This document shows, piece by piece, positions 1-5,713 of a stretch of 40,592 bases of DNA. Below the pieces are notes generated by a model, which was given only the letters and a program-made list of their open reading frames with translations, was not told the origin of the DNA and did no database searches. Positions within the stretch are counted from its first letter, which is position 1. Each line of letters starts with the position of its first letter. Location of the stretch: positions 1-40,592 of IMG/VR virus record IMGVR_UViG_3300007871_000061; one strand, written 5' to 3'. The stretch is from a virus. A program made the position numbers and the translations under genes.

Positions 1-78
1 CTTGTAGATGTGCGCGTGCTTGACCATATGGTAGTCGGTGAAAAGATTGTTAGCTTCGCTGAGCGCGGGCTGCTATGA
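1..78 (+). CDS. radC: RadC-like JAB protein, 3' end only (partial)
   Basis: The reading frame is open from base 1 to the TGA at 76-78. Its 25 residues match the C terminus of the complete RadC-like protein at the right end of the window except for two changes (Asp for Glu and Lys for Glu). Only the tail after the JAMM motif is present. The stop overlaps the next ATG in an ATGA junction. It is the 3' end of that gene if the molecule is circular, or of a second diverged copy. Confidence 0.85.
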   Translation, partial: LVDVRVLDHMVVGEKIVSFAERGLL

Positions 79-190
79 GCGCTCAAGCGGAACCTAAGCT
101 AATCGTGCTCAAGTATTCAGACTGGGTTGATCAGTTCCGCCCTATTCCGTGTCTGGATGAAGATCCACGCGGCGACTATTACAAGTTCGA
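1..190. repeat. Left copy of a diverged end repeat
   Basis: These 190 bases align without gaps to the last 190 bases of the window (offset 40402) with 12 mismatches, at positions 6, 9, 24, 43, 51, 73, 104, 127, 158, 164, 167 and 173. Most mismatches are synonymous in the two genes they cover (RadC 3' end and the 101-aa ORF). The repeat shows that the sequence closes on itself, or that a second related copy follows. Confidence 0.95.
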
Positions 191-380
191 GACGTTCGGG
201 CCGCAGTATGAGCAGGTCATGGCCGTGCTCGCTGTTTGCCCTGGGTGCGTCTGGACTTGGATGGATGGCGACGGCTGCGGCGACTTTATCGGCGACGGCT
301 GGCACTGGGTTAACCGGCTGGGCTATTTCTTAACTGAAGTACCAGCAGCGGACGGCTGCCAGTATGTTATTGACTATTAA
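75..380 (+). CDS. Conserved-looking hypothetical protein, 101 aa
   Basis: I do not recognise this acidic, Trp/Tyr/Gly-rich soluble protein. There is no signal peptide or membrane segment; a CPGC motif lies near residue 56 and a Gly/Asp/Trp-rich stretch follows (residues 62-80). The start overlaps the RadC stop (ATGA), so it is probably translationally coupled and belongs to the plus-strand accessory operon that includes ArdC and RadC. The 5' part recurs diverged at 40477-40592 with one amino-acid change (Val to Ala) among many silent ones. This indicates a real, selected gene. Confidence 0.8.
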   Translation: MSAQAEPKLIVLKYSDWVDQFRPIPCLDEDPRGDYYKFETFGPQYEQVMAVLAVCPGCVWTWMDGDGCGDFIGDGWHWVNRLGYFLTEVPAADGCQYVIDY

Positions 381-385
381 TAAAC

Positions 386-419
386 GGGCCCGGAAGAGGG
401 CTTAATCAAGACCGGGCCC
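386..419. other. Perfect 8-bp hairpin with leader motif in its loop
   Basis: GGGCCCGG at 386-393 pairs with CCGGGCCC at 412-419. The 18-nt loop contains AAGAGGGCTTA (394-404), the same motif that precedes many start codons here. No T-run follows, so it is a poor intrinsic terminator; a leader or regulatory RNA structure is more likely. Confidence 0.55.
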
Positions 420-473
420 TGACCCACGGCAAGGATGCTAAGGGCTGGGGCCATTATACCGGAGGTATTAAAC

Positions 474-677
474 ATGCAACAAGTAAACTTACTAATCGCG
501 CTGTACAAGGTCATTGAACACATCGACGATGATATGCAGCAAATTGATATAAACAAGCTGGACGATGAAACCGCAGACTATGTGCGCGATGTGCAAATCA
601 ACCTTAAGGCATTAAACAAGTACGCCGATGAAAACAATGGGGCCTTAAGTGACGTGGTTGTGGAAATCGACGATTAA
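474..677 (+). CDS. Small acidic hypothetical protein, 67 aa
   Basis: I chose the ATG at 474 because GGAGG (461-465) lies at good spacing; an upstream in-frame ATG at 435 lacks a site and would read through leader sequence. The protein is strongly acidic and helical, rich in Asp, Glu, Asn and Gln, without Cys or membrane segments. It has the look of a small phage early protein, possibly a DNA mimic or protein-binding factor, but no family is recognised. It sits between the 101-aa gene and a small HTH gene in the plus-strand accessory operon. Confidence 0.7.
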   Translation: MQQVNLLIALYKVIEHIDDDMQQIDINKLDDETADYVRDVQINLKALNKYADENNGALSDVVVEIDD

Positions 678-751
678 CCGGTTTTTGGGGTAGGCATAGG
701 TATTGCCTGCCCCTCAATCATTCTTTAGACGGGCTTACAGAGGGCCAAAAT

Positions 752-964
752 ATGACAAATCAAGAGAAATTGATCGAAATACGCGATAAACACGCTTTGA
801 CCCGGCAGCAGCTCGCCGACCTGGCTATGGTTGATATAAACACGGTTCACGGCTGGCTGCGGCCAAAGTCTAATGCAGCATACCGAGCTGTTAAGGAGCG
901 TGACCTTGTTTTAATCCGCTACCAGCTTTTGTTTTGCGTGCTAGATGATATAAACACGCAATAA
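752..964 (+). CDS. Small helix-turn-helix DNA-binding protein, 70 aa
   Basis: Residues 15-37 (LTRQQLADLAMVDINTVHGWL) form a clear helix-turn-helix with the usual Q-LA-L pattern and a Trp at the end of the recognition helix, as in XRE or terminase-small-type domains. The rest is a short helical tail. AGAGGGCC at 739-746 precedes the ATG by 5 bases, the shared leader motif of this phage. It is the last gene of the plus-strand operon and is followed directly by a terminator. A regulator of early genes is the likely role; the target is unknown. Confidence 0.75.
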   Translation: MTNQEKLIEIRDKHALTRQQLADLAMVDINTVHGWLRPKSNAAYRAVKERDLVLIRYQLLFCVLDDINTQ

Positions 965-990
965 AAAAGCCCCCGGTTAGGGGGGCTATT
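964..990 (-). terminator. Bidirectional intrinsic terminator between convergent operons
   Basis: AGCCCCC (968-974) pairs with GGGGGCT (981-987) around a 6-nt loop. On the minus strand the stem is followed by six T (A-run 962-967 on the plus strand), a good terminator for the early lytic operon ending at 1084. On the plus strand a weaker T-rich tract follows, so it may also end the accessory operon. Confidence 0.75.
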
Positions 991-992
991 AA

Positions 993-1017
993 TATTTCAT
1001 ACCAGAGAAAATATGAA
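993..1017. other. Inverted repeat TTTCATA/TATGAAA
   Basis: A perfect 7-bp inverted repeat (about 995-1001 and 1011-1017) lies in the gap between the convergent operons, just past the terminator. The 9-base loop is purine-rich. A secondary terminator structure or protein site is possible; I see no gene in 991-1083. Confidence 0.35.
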
Positions 1018-1083
1018 AACCAAAAACACGAGGGGCTATTCCCGCATTCTTAGACTCTAATCTAATGATTTTCTTGCATTAAG

Positions 1084-1626
1084 TCAAACGTCGTCGCGCA
1101 GTTTTCTTGAAATAATTCTGAGCGCCGCATACTCCTTATCGGAGACCAAATCATAAAGCTGGTTGTACCTGTCCTGCCACACCCTGCCCCACGTGCTCTG
1201 GTTGATACCCAGGGCACGCGCTCGATGTGAATCCCTGATCTTGTAGACCCCTGTCCCCTTGCATGACTTACACGGGCGCATAAGCCGGTTGTACTTGGTG
1301 CCGCCACACTTCGGGCAGACTGGCGGGCTGGTTATCTCATAAACCACGAGGTGCATTAAACTACGGATTTTCTCCTGCCCCTTGTCCCGCATTTTCCAGT
1401 GATTGCGCAGCGCTAAGCCCATCGCTGCCACATACAACTTGTAATAAAACGGCCCTTGTCGACTCCTATCACCGCAGATGCGCATTAACAGGGTTGTTAA
1501 CCCTATCTCGTCACACCCCGCGCAGGCAGCCAGTAGCATTTCACGCGTTAGCTCCGGCTTGCCCCCGCCCACGCCATCAAGCCGGACGGTTTTAGCATTG
1601 GTAAGTTTTAAAATTTCTGGATTCAA
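1084..1626 (-). CDS. Q: Antitermination protein Q (PF06530-type)
   Basis: The layout matches lambdoid Q antiterminators of the phage 82/DLP12 type: an N-terminal helical part, then two Cys pairs (CPKCGG at about 102-107 and CKSCKG at 117-122) forming a zinc-binding region. A C-terminal helix-turn-helix segment with QSTWGRVW, matching the family's QPTW-R motif, follows. Q proteins load onto RNA polymerase at the late promoter and let it read through terminators. It is the last gene of the early minus-strand operon, as expected. The called start is TTG at 1626, inside the upstream gene; a later ATG is possible. Confidence 0.8.
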   Translation of the reverse strand: MNPEILKLTNAKTVRLDGVGGGKPELTREMLLAACAGCDEIGLTTLLMRICGDRSRQGPFYYKLYVAAMGLALRNHWKMRDKGQEKIRSLMHLVVYEITSPPVCPKCGGTKYNRLMRPCKSCKGTGVYKIRDSHRARALGINQSTWGRVWQDRYNQLYDLVSDKEYAALRIISRKLRDDV

Positions 1627-1918
1627 AGCTTAATACCCCGTCTTCTTCTGCTTGTTCGATTGTGTATAAAGCCTGAACGTACTGGCTCACATTGTATTTT
1701 TCCTCAAACGACTGCCAGCCCTTGTCGTGTAGTTCCACGTGTAACTCGTGCTTAAGGGGAATGCAAAACAAGTCACTGCATTTCACCGTGCCACCGAAGC
1801 CATGCCCCTTAATGTGATGCGGGTCTACGCCTTCCCCCTGGTAGCCAGTTACACAGCACGGCAACGAGGCCACATAGCGACGGTAAGTCGGCGACCTAAA
1901 TACCTGTTTTTTTAACAT
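1592..1918 (-). CDS. DUF968/Ref-type HNH-like nuclease, 108 aa
   Basis: The protein carries PHHI (residues 33-36), then GGTVKCSDLFCIPL and HELHVELHDKG, ending with a short helical tail. The spaced His residues fit the HNH-fold DUF968/Ref group of phage proteins, some of which are RecA-linked nucleases. A CC pair at residues 21-22 may help bind zinc. It lies directly upstream of Q in the early operon, a common place for this family in lambdoid phages. Its exact reaction is unproven; a structural DNA-binding role is possible. Confidence 0.75.
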   Translation of the reverse strand: MLKKQVFRSPTYRRYVASLPCCVTGYQGEGVDPHHIKGHGFGGTVKCSDLFCIPLKHELHVELHDKGWQSFEEKYNVSQYVQALYTIEQAEEDGVLSFESRNFKTYQC

Positions 1919-1946
1919 TTGAAGCCATGCTTAACTTGTGTATAAT
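1919..1946 (+). promoter_or_regulatory. Sigma70-type promoter for the nested excisionase-like gene
   Basis: TTGAAG at 1919-1924 and a perfect TATAAT at 1941-1946 are separated by 16 bases. The predicted start near 1953 gives a leader of about 20 bases before the ATG at 1972. It would fire against the early minus-strand operon. Confidence 0.65.
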
Positions 1947-1971
1947 CTGTACAAAATTTACTGGAAACATC

Positions 1972-2151
1972 ATGCCGGGCGACAAGCTATTAACGACCAA
2001 AGAGGCTGCCGAATACCTCAACGTATCACCTTCCTTTCTGGAAAAAGACCGCACCAATAAGAAAGAAGTGCCATTTCTCCGGCTAGGTGGCATCATCCGT
2101 TATCGCCGTGAAGACCTTATGGCGTACCTCGATTCGCTTAAGCATCATTAA
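1972..2151 (+). CDS. MerR/excisionase-like HTH protein (HTH_17), 59 aa
   Basis: Residues 6-52 read as a winged HTH_17/AlpA-type domain: LLTTKEAAEYLNVSPSFLEK, then PFLRLGGIIRYRREDLMAYL. This is the standard layout of small excisionases and AlpA-like activators. I prefer the ATG at 1972 over 1927 because the promoter's predicted start lies between them. The gene is on the strand opposite to its operon, between the DUF968 gene and a coiled-coil-like gene, and overlaps the 3' end of the latter by 4 bases. It could be a recombination directionality factor or an activator; another HTH_17 gene lies next to the integrase. Confidence 0.8.
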   Translation: MPGDKLLTTKEAAEYLNVSPSFLEKDRTNKKEVPFLRLGGIIRYRREDLMAYLDSLKHH

Positions 2152-2486
2152 CCTGGCTGCATATTCAAGTACTTAGTCTCAGTTCTGCGGTTACTGGCTT
2201 CGGTGCGCTTAGCATCAGCCAGTGATTGCGTCGCCTTAAACTTCACTTCTGCATGTAAAAACGCGTGGCGCGCTTCGGCTACGTCGCCTATGTGCTGGGT
2301 GTAGTTCAGATTGGCCAGCCCGTCAGTCGTTCTTTCAGCGTCTGACTTGCCTGTTGACAATTTTTTACATTGCGCCAGTACTGATTTACTCATGTCATTG
2401 AGCAGTTCATACGCTGACTTTTTGTCAGCCCAGTCTTCGCCCGTTTCCAGAATGGCATGATAGATTTTGTTTGGGTCATAACTCAT
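2148..2486 (-). CDS. Hypothetical early phage protein, 112 aa
   Basis: I placed the start at the ATG at 2486, which overlaps the VRR-NUC stop by 11 bases; upstream starts would lie deep in that gene. The protein is helical and charged, with heptad-like spacing in the second half (about residues 55-105), and probably forms a coiled coil. No catalytic motif is visible. Position in the early operon between the nuclease and DUF968 genes suggests a role in DNA replication or recombination, but that is only context. Confidence 0.7.
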   Translation of the reverse strand: MSYDPNKIYHAILETGEDWADKKSAYELLNDMSKSVLAQCKKLSTGKSDAERTTDGLANLNYTQHIGDVAEARHAFLHAEVKFKATQSLADAKRTEASNRRTETKYLNMQPG

Positions 2487-2769
2487 TAGCGTATTCCCGG
2501 CGCACCAAATTAAGTGCCTGTTCGATACTGTTAACAACATCAACCTGGCCCCGCCACAAGTTATGCCAGCCTTGCTCATCCGGCGTTAACTTCTGCCTGC
2601 TGGGTGACAGCTCGCCGTTTTTAATCTCAATCAGGTAGTTAACGCCGTGAGTGCCCGCGATAATGTCAGGACACCCACGGCCTACCGTATGCAGCAATTG
2701 CACCGTGCAACCCACATCACGCAACGCTGCTACTATCACCTTCTGGTTCTGGTCTACTTTTTTCGCCAT
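2476..2769 (-). CDS. VRR-NUC domain nuclease, 97 aa
   Basis: The whole protein is one VRR-NUC (PD-(D/E)XK superfamily) domain: GCPDIIAG with Asp35, then YLIEIKNG with Glu48-x-Lys50, followed by LTPDEQGWHNLW and a VVNS segment. The usual Q of this family is seen in QKLTPDEQ. Stand-alone VRR-NUC proteins of phages cleave branched or flap DNA during recombination and replication. Start at 2769 (MAKKVDQ) is chosen because the domain begins there and earlier starts would read through the upstream zinc-finger gene. Confidence 0.85.
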   Translation of the reverse strand: MAKKVDQNQKVIVAALRDVGCTVQLLHTVGRGCPDIIAGTHGVNYLIEIKNGELSPSRQKLTPDEQGWHNLWRGQVDVVNSIEQALNLVRREYANEL

Positions 2770-2896
2770 GTTCCACGTAATCACAACCGGAGCACCACTT
2801 GTCGCCCAGTTCGTTGCCGATAATTCCACGACCACATTCAGGGCAGCGCCCTGGTATTCTATGGCCGACCGTTTTTTTTCTGTCTTCGCGCTTCAT
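2717..2896 (-). CDS. Zinc-ribbon protein, 59 aa
   Basis: CPEC (residues 18-21) and CSGC (35-38) form a four-Cys zinc ribbon, preceded by a basic N terminus and followed by an acidic, Ser-rich tail. Start at 2896 has GAGG seven bases upstream; a longer frame to 2974 overlaps the SSB-like gene without a site. The 3' end overlaps the VRR-NUC gene by about 50 bases, unusual even in this compact operon. A nucleic-acid-binding accessory role is likely; no specific family is recognised. Confidence 0.7.
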   Translation of the reverse strand: MKREDRKKTVGHRIPGRCPECGRGIIGNELGDKWCSGCDYVEHGEKSRPEPEGDSSSVA

Positions 2897-2903
2897 GTAA
2901 ACC

Positions 2904-3167
2904 TCAGAATGGTATGTCGTCATCATAGACGGGGGTTTGTGCCTGGGTTTTAGGCGGCTGCTGCGCAGTCTCACCCTGCCGGGTAAACTCAGAGAGTTGC
3001 AGCGACATAAAGTTTTTGCCGTTCTTGTCTTTCTTCACCCACGCGGCCAGCCGTTTCTCATTGCCATCAATGTTCAACTTGCCGGTGTAGTCGGGGTGGT
3101 TCTCTGTTTCCTTGCGGTCGTTCTTCCACAGCGCGCCCTTGTTGGTGTTGTCGTAAGTCAATTGCAT
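2904..3167 (-). CDS. SSB-like DUF736-type protein with acidic tip, 87 aa
   Basis: The N-terminal 60 residues follow the DUF736 pattern: GALWKNDRKE, HPDYTGKLNIDG, LAAWVKKDKNGKNFMSLQL, a compact OB-like beta fold. A Gln/Pro/Thr-rich linker leads to the C-terminal DDDIPF, the acidic tip that bacterial SSB proteins use to recruit partners. I infer a single-strand-DNA-binding protein serving phage replication. It sits in the early operon between an HTH-like gene and the zinc-ribbon/VRR-NUC pair. Confidence 0.75.
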   Translation of the reverse strand: MQLTYDNTNKGALWKNDRKETENHPDYTGKLNIDGNEKRLAAWVKKDKNGKNFMSLQLSEFTRQGETAQQPPKTQAQTPVYDDDIPF

Positions 3168-3424
3168 ATCCCCCCTGTTTTGTAGTGCTCTTGTTGCCCC
3201 TTACCTGCGAATACAAACTCGCGCCAGGGATTATTGTTGTTGAGTTTTTTTATCTCAAGTCGCGTCAGTGAACGGTACAGTGCTGGCCGCTCAATGGTCT
3301 GCTGATCTGTCCAGCCGTCGATTTTTCTGTCACGCAAAATTGCTGCCGGTATGCCAACGATAAACGCCCATTGCGTTATCGACAGCTCGCGGTACTCTCC
3401 CTTGTATTTTGCTTTTAGCCTCAT
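3158..3424 (-). CDS. Hypothetical early protein with HTH-like segment, 88 aa
   Basis: Residues 14-45 (SITQWAFIVGIP... DGWTDQQTIE) resemble the short helix-turn-helix seen in many phage proteins that read ITEWA-x-GI...GW-xEEAL. The rest is basic and contains an Asn run (NNNN). The start overlaps the upstream stop in an ATGA junction. It is probably a DNA-binding accessory protein of the early operon; no catalytic motif is present. Confidence 0.7.
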   Translation of the reverse strand: MRLKAKYKGEYRELSITQWAFIVGIPAAILRDRKIDGWTDQQTIERPALYRSLTRLEIKKLNNNNPWREFVFAGKGQQEHYKTGGICN

Positions 3425-3633
3425 ATTTTCCCCTCGTCTTCCACATGCTCTTCGTAAAACTCTTCAAAATAGGCTTTGGTTATGTACCACTGATCATTGA
3501 TATCTGTAGCGTTAACGGCAATCATGCCTCCCTCTTCTGGCTCGATGCCATCAGGGATAAACACGCCATCTAATATCTCGCCTGGTGCATAGGGCCTCAT
3601 CGGCTGTAGTGTTTTTTTTCTGTAAAGTTTCAT
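3421..3633 (-). CDS. Small conserved phage protein, 70 aa
   Basis: The pattern MKLYRKK, MRPYAPGE, EEGGMIA, DQWYITKAYFEENYE-like end is that of a small protein found in early operons of many temperate phages; its function is not known to me. It is acidic at the C terminus and has no membrane segment or Cys. A strong AGGAGG lies just upstream on the minus strand and the ATG overlaps the preceding stop (ATGA), so coupled translation is likely. Confidence 0.75.
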   Translation of the reverse strand: MKLYRKKTLQPMRPYAPGEILDGVFIPDGIEPEEGGMIAVNATDINDQWYITKAYFEEFYEEHVEDEGKI

Positions 3634-3833
3634 CTGCCCCTCCTGTTGTTTTGTTTTAAATAACTATCCATGTCTTGCATTGCGTCCGTTGCTCGGTGCG
3701 ATATTTGTCGCCACCGTGTAATGCAATACTCAATTGCCTGCCGTCTGCGTGCATCGCTGGCTTGTGGCCAGTAGCGGTCGATATGCTGGCTGGCCTGTTT
3801 GCGCATAAAACGCTCAGGCGTCACGGTCTCCAA
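3630..3833 (-). CDS. Basic hypothetical protein, 67 aa
   Basis: The protein is small, Arg/Gln-rich and helical, ending in NNRRGR; I recognise no family. It overlaps the upstream gene by 13 bases and the downstream one by an ATGA junction, consistent with a real member of the early operon. Its charge suggests nucleic-acid contact, which is inference only. Confidence 0.65.
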   Translation of the reverse strand: METVTPERFMRKQASQHIDRYWPQASDARRRQAIEYCITRWRQISHRATDAMQDMDSYLKQNNRRGR

Positions 3834-3991
3834 TACCTCTTACCGCAAACGATGTATTCCGGCTTGGCGTCAGTGGCTTTGACCAACGCGGTAATAAACC
3901 CCTTGCCCCACGGGCTCACTGCTTGCCATATCTCGGCCTTGCTCACGCGCGTATACCTCACGCCTGCGTTATTCGTAACTGTTGAAGCCAT
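3821..3991 (-). CDS. Small hypothetical protein, 56 aa
   Basis: The start at 3991 (MASTVT) overlaps the upstream gene by 23 bases; an in-frame start at 4066 would lie far inside it, so the shorter form is preferred. The protein is basic and aromatic (WQAVSPWGKGF, GKRYWRP). No known motif is visible. Ribosome-binding signal is weak, so the exact start is uncertain. Confidence 0.5.
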   Translation of the reverse strand: MASTVTNNAGVRYTRVSKAEIWQAVSPWGKGFITALVKATDAKPEYIVCGKRYWRP

Positions 3992-4184
3992 GCTGATAGA
4001 TATACTGCGAGGCTGAGCGCCCGGCATTGTCAACGTCCTGCTGGTAGTGCTTCGCGCAGCGGGCAATGTTTTTATATTTCAGATACACGGTGCATTCCTC
4101 GGCACAGCCGGAAACGCCGCACAGCTTTGGCACAGTCGGGGCCGTCGCGGTAGGCCGTAAGCCCGCGATAATGTTTTTATTCAT
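3969..4184 (-). CDS. Small Cys/His zinc-finger protein, 71 aa
   Basis: Residues 22-44 hold C-x4-C-x3-C, then RCAKHY, a plausible Cys3-Cys-His zinc site. Start at 4184 (MNKNII) is chosen because GAGGGC lies seven bases upstream on the minus strand, the phage's usual leader motif, and the ATG overlaps the replication-gene stop. It follows the replication initiator gene, a position often taken by small replication or NinX-type accessory proteins. Function unknown. Confidence 0.65.
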   Translation of the reverse strand: MNKNIIAGLRPTATAPTVPKLCGVSGCAEECTVYLKYKNIARCAKHYQQDVDNAGRSASQYIYQHGFNSYE

Positions 4185-4833
4185 GGTATTTGCCCTCAAC
4201 GATTTTGAGCATGTTCTGCTCGCTGGTAAGAAAATCTATGTCTGCAACGAAAGGCTTGGTTCTGCCGCGTGAAGGCTGGCAGCGTCCGGTAAGAAATTTT
4301 GATTGTGCGATGTGTTTGAAATACTGCTCCCACGAATCCAGGTCAGGGATGCCGTTATTCCAACGTGCTCGTATATTAGCTTTACGTGAATTACTTAAAT
4401 TTACGATTCGGGGGTTATTGGGTAGAAGTTTTTCGTAAAGATTTTTTATTTCACCATACGGCACAGTCGGGGCGGAGCCACGTATGTAGTTCTCTGTCTC
4501 TGTCTCTGTCTCTGTCTCTCCAATAGCATCTTGCTTGCACTCTGCTAGCATGTTGCTAGCATGTTGCACCAAGTCATTGTGTCTTAGGTATAACTGTATA
4601 TCTATCCGTGACTTAGCGCCGATCTGTACTTTTAGCCATTCTGGGTCGTCAGGAATCTTGTTGTCGAGCTGGGTTGCCAGCAGCCAGATGCCCAATAGAT
4701 GATATTTTTGTGCGTCGGTGTACTGACCGAACTCATAATCACGGAGCAAGTCACGGTGTAACTTCATCCACGGTGGGCACCGGTCTTTGTAGTGCTGCCA
4801 GCGCTCAAGATTAGGCACAGCCAGGTAGTTCAT
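4177..4833 (-). CDS. Phage replication initiator (O-like/replisome organizer), 218 aa
   Basis: The N-terminal 90 residues (YLAVPNLERWQHYKDRCPPWMKLHRDLL...LLGIWLLATQ) match a winged-helix domain at the front of many phage replication proteins. The C-terminal 40 residues (YFKHIAQSKFLTGR...FVADIDFLT...KIVEGKY) match the DnaA/helicase-loader-facing tail common in O- and DnaT-like proteins. Between them lies a Glu-Thr repeat (ETETETETE) made by a hexanucleotide repeat. It starts by an ATGA overlap with Cro, as in the lambda order cro-cII-O. It likely binds the origin and recruits host helicase; no phage helicase is present. Confidence 0.75.
   Translation of the reverse strand: MNYLAVPNLERWQHYKDRCPPWMKLHRDLLRDYEFGQYTDAQKYHLLGIWLLATQLDNKIPDDPEWLKVQIGAKSRIDIQLYLRHNDLVQHASNMLAECKQDAIGETETETETENYIRGSAPTVPYGEIKNLYEKLLPNNPRIVNLSNSRKANIRARWNNGIPDLDSWEQYFKHIAQSKFLTGRCQPSRGRTKPFVADIDFLTSEQNMLKIVEGKYHE
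4491..4520. repeat. Hexanucleotide microsatellite (TCTCTG)4 + TCTCTC
   Basis: Four perfect and one near-perfect copies of a 6-bp unit lie inside the replication gene, where they encode ETETETETE in the linker between the two domains. Unit changes would stay in frame. A smaller GCTAGCATGTT duplication lies just beside it (about 4545-4566). Confidence 0.9.
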
Positions 4834-5021
4834 TCGTAAAAACGTGGGGCCACTTCTTGACGCCTTACCTTGCCTTCAGTAGCGCGCTCTATGTCCACGG
4901 CTCTGTCTTCTGGCACGCCATTTTCTTGCCACTGGCTGATAGCGCTGGGGCTGATTTGGAGCATGGCTGCAAGCTGGGCCTGGGTGATATGAGAGAGAAT
5001 CTTGTCGTAGAGGGATTGCAT
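4830..5021 (-). CDS. cro: Cro-like repressor, 63 aa
   Basis: The protein is a single helix-turn-helix: ITQAQLAAMLQISPSAISQWQENG (residues 12-35), followed by VPEDRAVDIERATEGKVRRQEV. This is the pattern of YdaS/Cro-type proteins of lambdoid phages. It starts the early minus-strand operon and is divergent from the CI-like gene, with 136 bases between the two starts. It probably binds the TAAGT-N3-ACTTA operators to shut off repressor synthesis during lytic growth. Its stop overlaps the replication gene start (ATGA). Confidence 0.85.
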   Translation of the reverse strand: MQSLYDKILSHITQAQLAAMLQISPSAISQWQENGVPEDRAVDIERATEGKVRRQEVAPRFYE

Positions 5022-5025
5022 AACT

Positions 5026-5038
5026 TAAACACCACTTA
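5026..5038. promoter_or_regulatory. Degenerate operator, second site of the CI/Cro switch
   Basis: TAAAC-ACC-ACTTA matches the perfect site at 5058-5070 fully in the right half and in 3 of 5 bases in the left. The two sites are 32 bp apart, three helical turns, so cooperative binding is possible. It lies just downstream of the predicted early-promoter start. Confidence 0.5.
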
Positions 5039-5053
5039 TAATTATTTTTGGTA

Positions 5054-5082
5054 ATCGTAAGTGCTACTTAGATTTGTGGCAA
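5054..5082 (-). promoter_or_regulatory. Early lytic promoter (PR-like)
   Basis: On the minus strand TTGCCA (plus 77-82 of the 5000s) and TACGAT (plus 5054-5059) are 17 bases apart. The perfect operator 5058-5070 fills the spacer, so a bound repressor would block polymerase. It would drive cro, the replication gene and Q. Confidence 0.55.
5058..5070. promoter_or_regulatory. Perfect repressor operator TAAGT-GCT-ACTTA
   Basis: A perfect 5+5 inverted repeat with a 3-base centre lies between cro and the CI-like gene. The same site with another centre is found at 30491-30503, and its CTACTTA half-site occurs twice near 6.94-6.98 kb. This repeat across regulated loci is the main evidence that it is the phage operator. 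Confidence 0.65.
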
Positions 5083-5157
5083 CAACAAAAGCCAGGTTAT
5101 TTGTATTATTTTTTATCCGTGTAAAAAGGGTTGAATATATTTTTAGCTGGGCTTAAT

Positions 5158-5670
5158 ATGCAACGCATGACGACACTATCAAACAATATCCAACGGCTGC
5201 GTAAAGCAGCAGGTCTTACACAGGCTAAACTCGGTCAGCTCTGCGGTGGTTTATCCGGCCCGGCTGTGTCCATGTGGGAAAGCGACGATAATCCAACGCT
5301 GCCGAAGCATGAAGCCCTGATACAACTGGCCGCACTGTTCAAACTCACGGTAGACGAACTGCTCAGCGACCCCGACGCAAAGCCAGGCGGTACAGTTTTA
5401 CTTACGCTTGACAATAAAACTCTGGAAAAAGTGTTTGAAGCTATCGACGAGCTGGATGAATTAAATTACACTTTTACGAAAGCATCACTTAAAGAAAAAG
5501 CGTACACCTTCGGACTGCTTTACAGTCTGTTTATCGACATGGGAGAGCATGAACTCACGATAGACTCGCTGTCTCGAATGCTGGGTAATAGTGGGCATGA
5601 ACGAACGACAATTAAGGCTAATAACAGCGCTAAGAAACGCCGTACAGCAGACAAAACCGGTAAAAATTAG
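5158..5670 (+). CDS. CI-like repressor without protease domain, 170 aa
   Basis: An XRE helix-turn-helix fills residues 3-65 (NNIQRLRKAAGLTQAKLGQLC...PAVSMWESD...LAALFKLTVDELL). The remaining 100 residues are acidic helices and a basic tail (KKRRTADKTGKN); the LexA/S24 Ala-Gly site and Ser/Lys catalytic residues of classical CI are not visible. Start at 5158 is preferred over a TTG at 5131 because TGGGCTTAATATG resembles the phage's leader motif. It is divergent from cro, which supports the role of prophage repressor. Induction is likely by a route other than self-cleavage. Confidence 0.8.
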   Translation: MQRMTTLSNNIQRLRKAAGLTQAKLGQLCGGLSGPAVSMWESDDNPTLPKHEALIQLAALFKLTVDELLSDPDAKPGGTVLLTLDNKTLEKVFEAIDELDELNYTFTKASLKEKAYTFGLLYSLFIDMGEHELTIDSLSRMLGNSGHERTTIKANNSAKKRRTADKTGKN

Positions 5671-5713
5671 GCGGTATGCGCCAGCCGTATACCTGTTAAA
5701 AAAGCACTCCTCA

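Noticed and set aside
386-419. Hairpin as terminator of the 101-aa gene
   Set aside because: No T-run follows on either strand; regarded as a leader structure.
1013-1060. 15-codon plus-strand frame after the terminator, preceded by ATATG
   Set aside because: No ribosome site and very short; no sign of leader-peptide attenuation.
1896-2096. 66-aa minus-strand frame opposite the HTH_17 gene
   Set aside because: Antisense shadow; product lacks structure of a protein, while the plus-strand frame has a clear domain and promoter.
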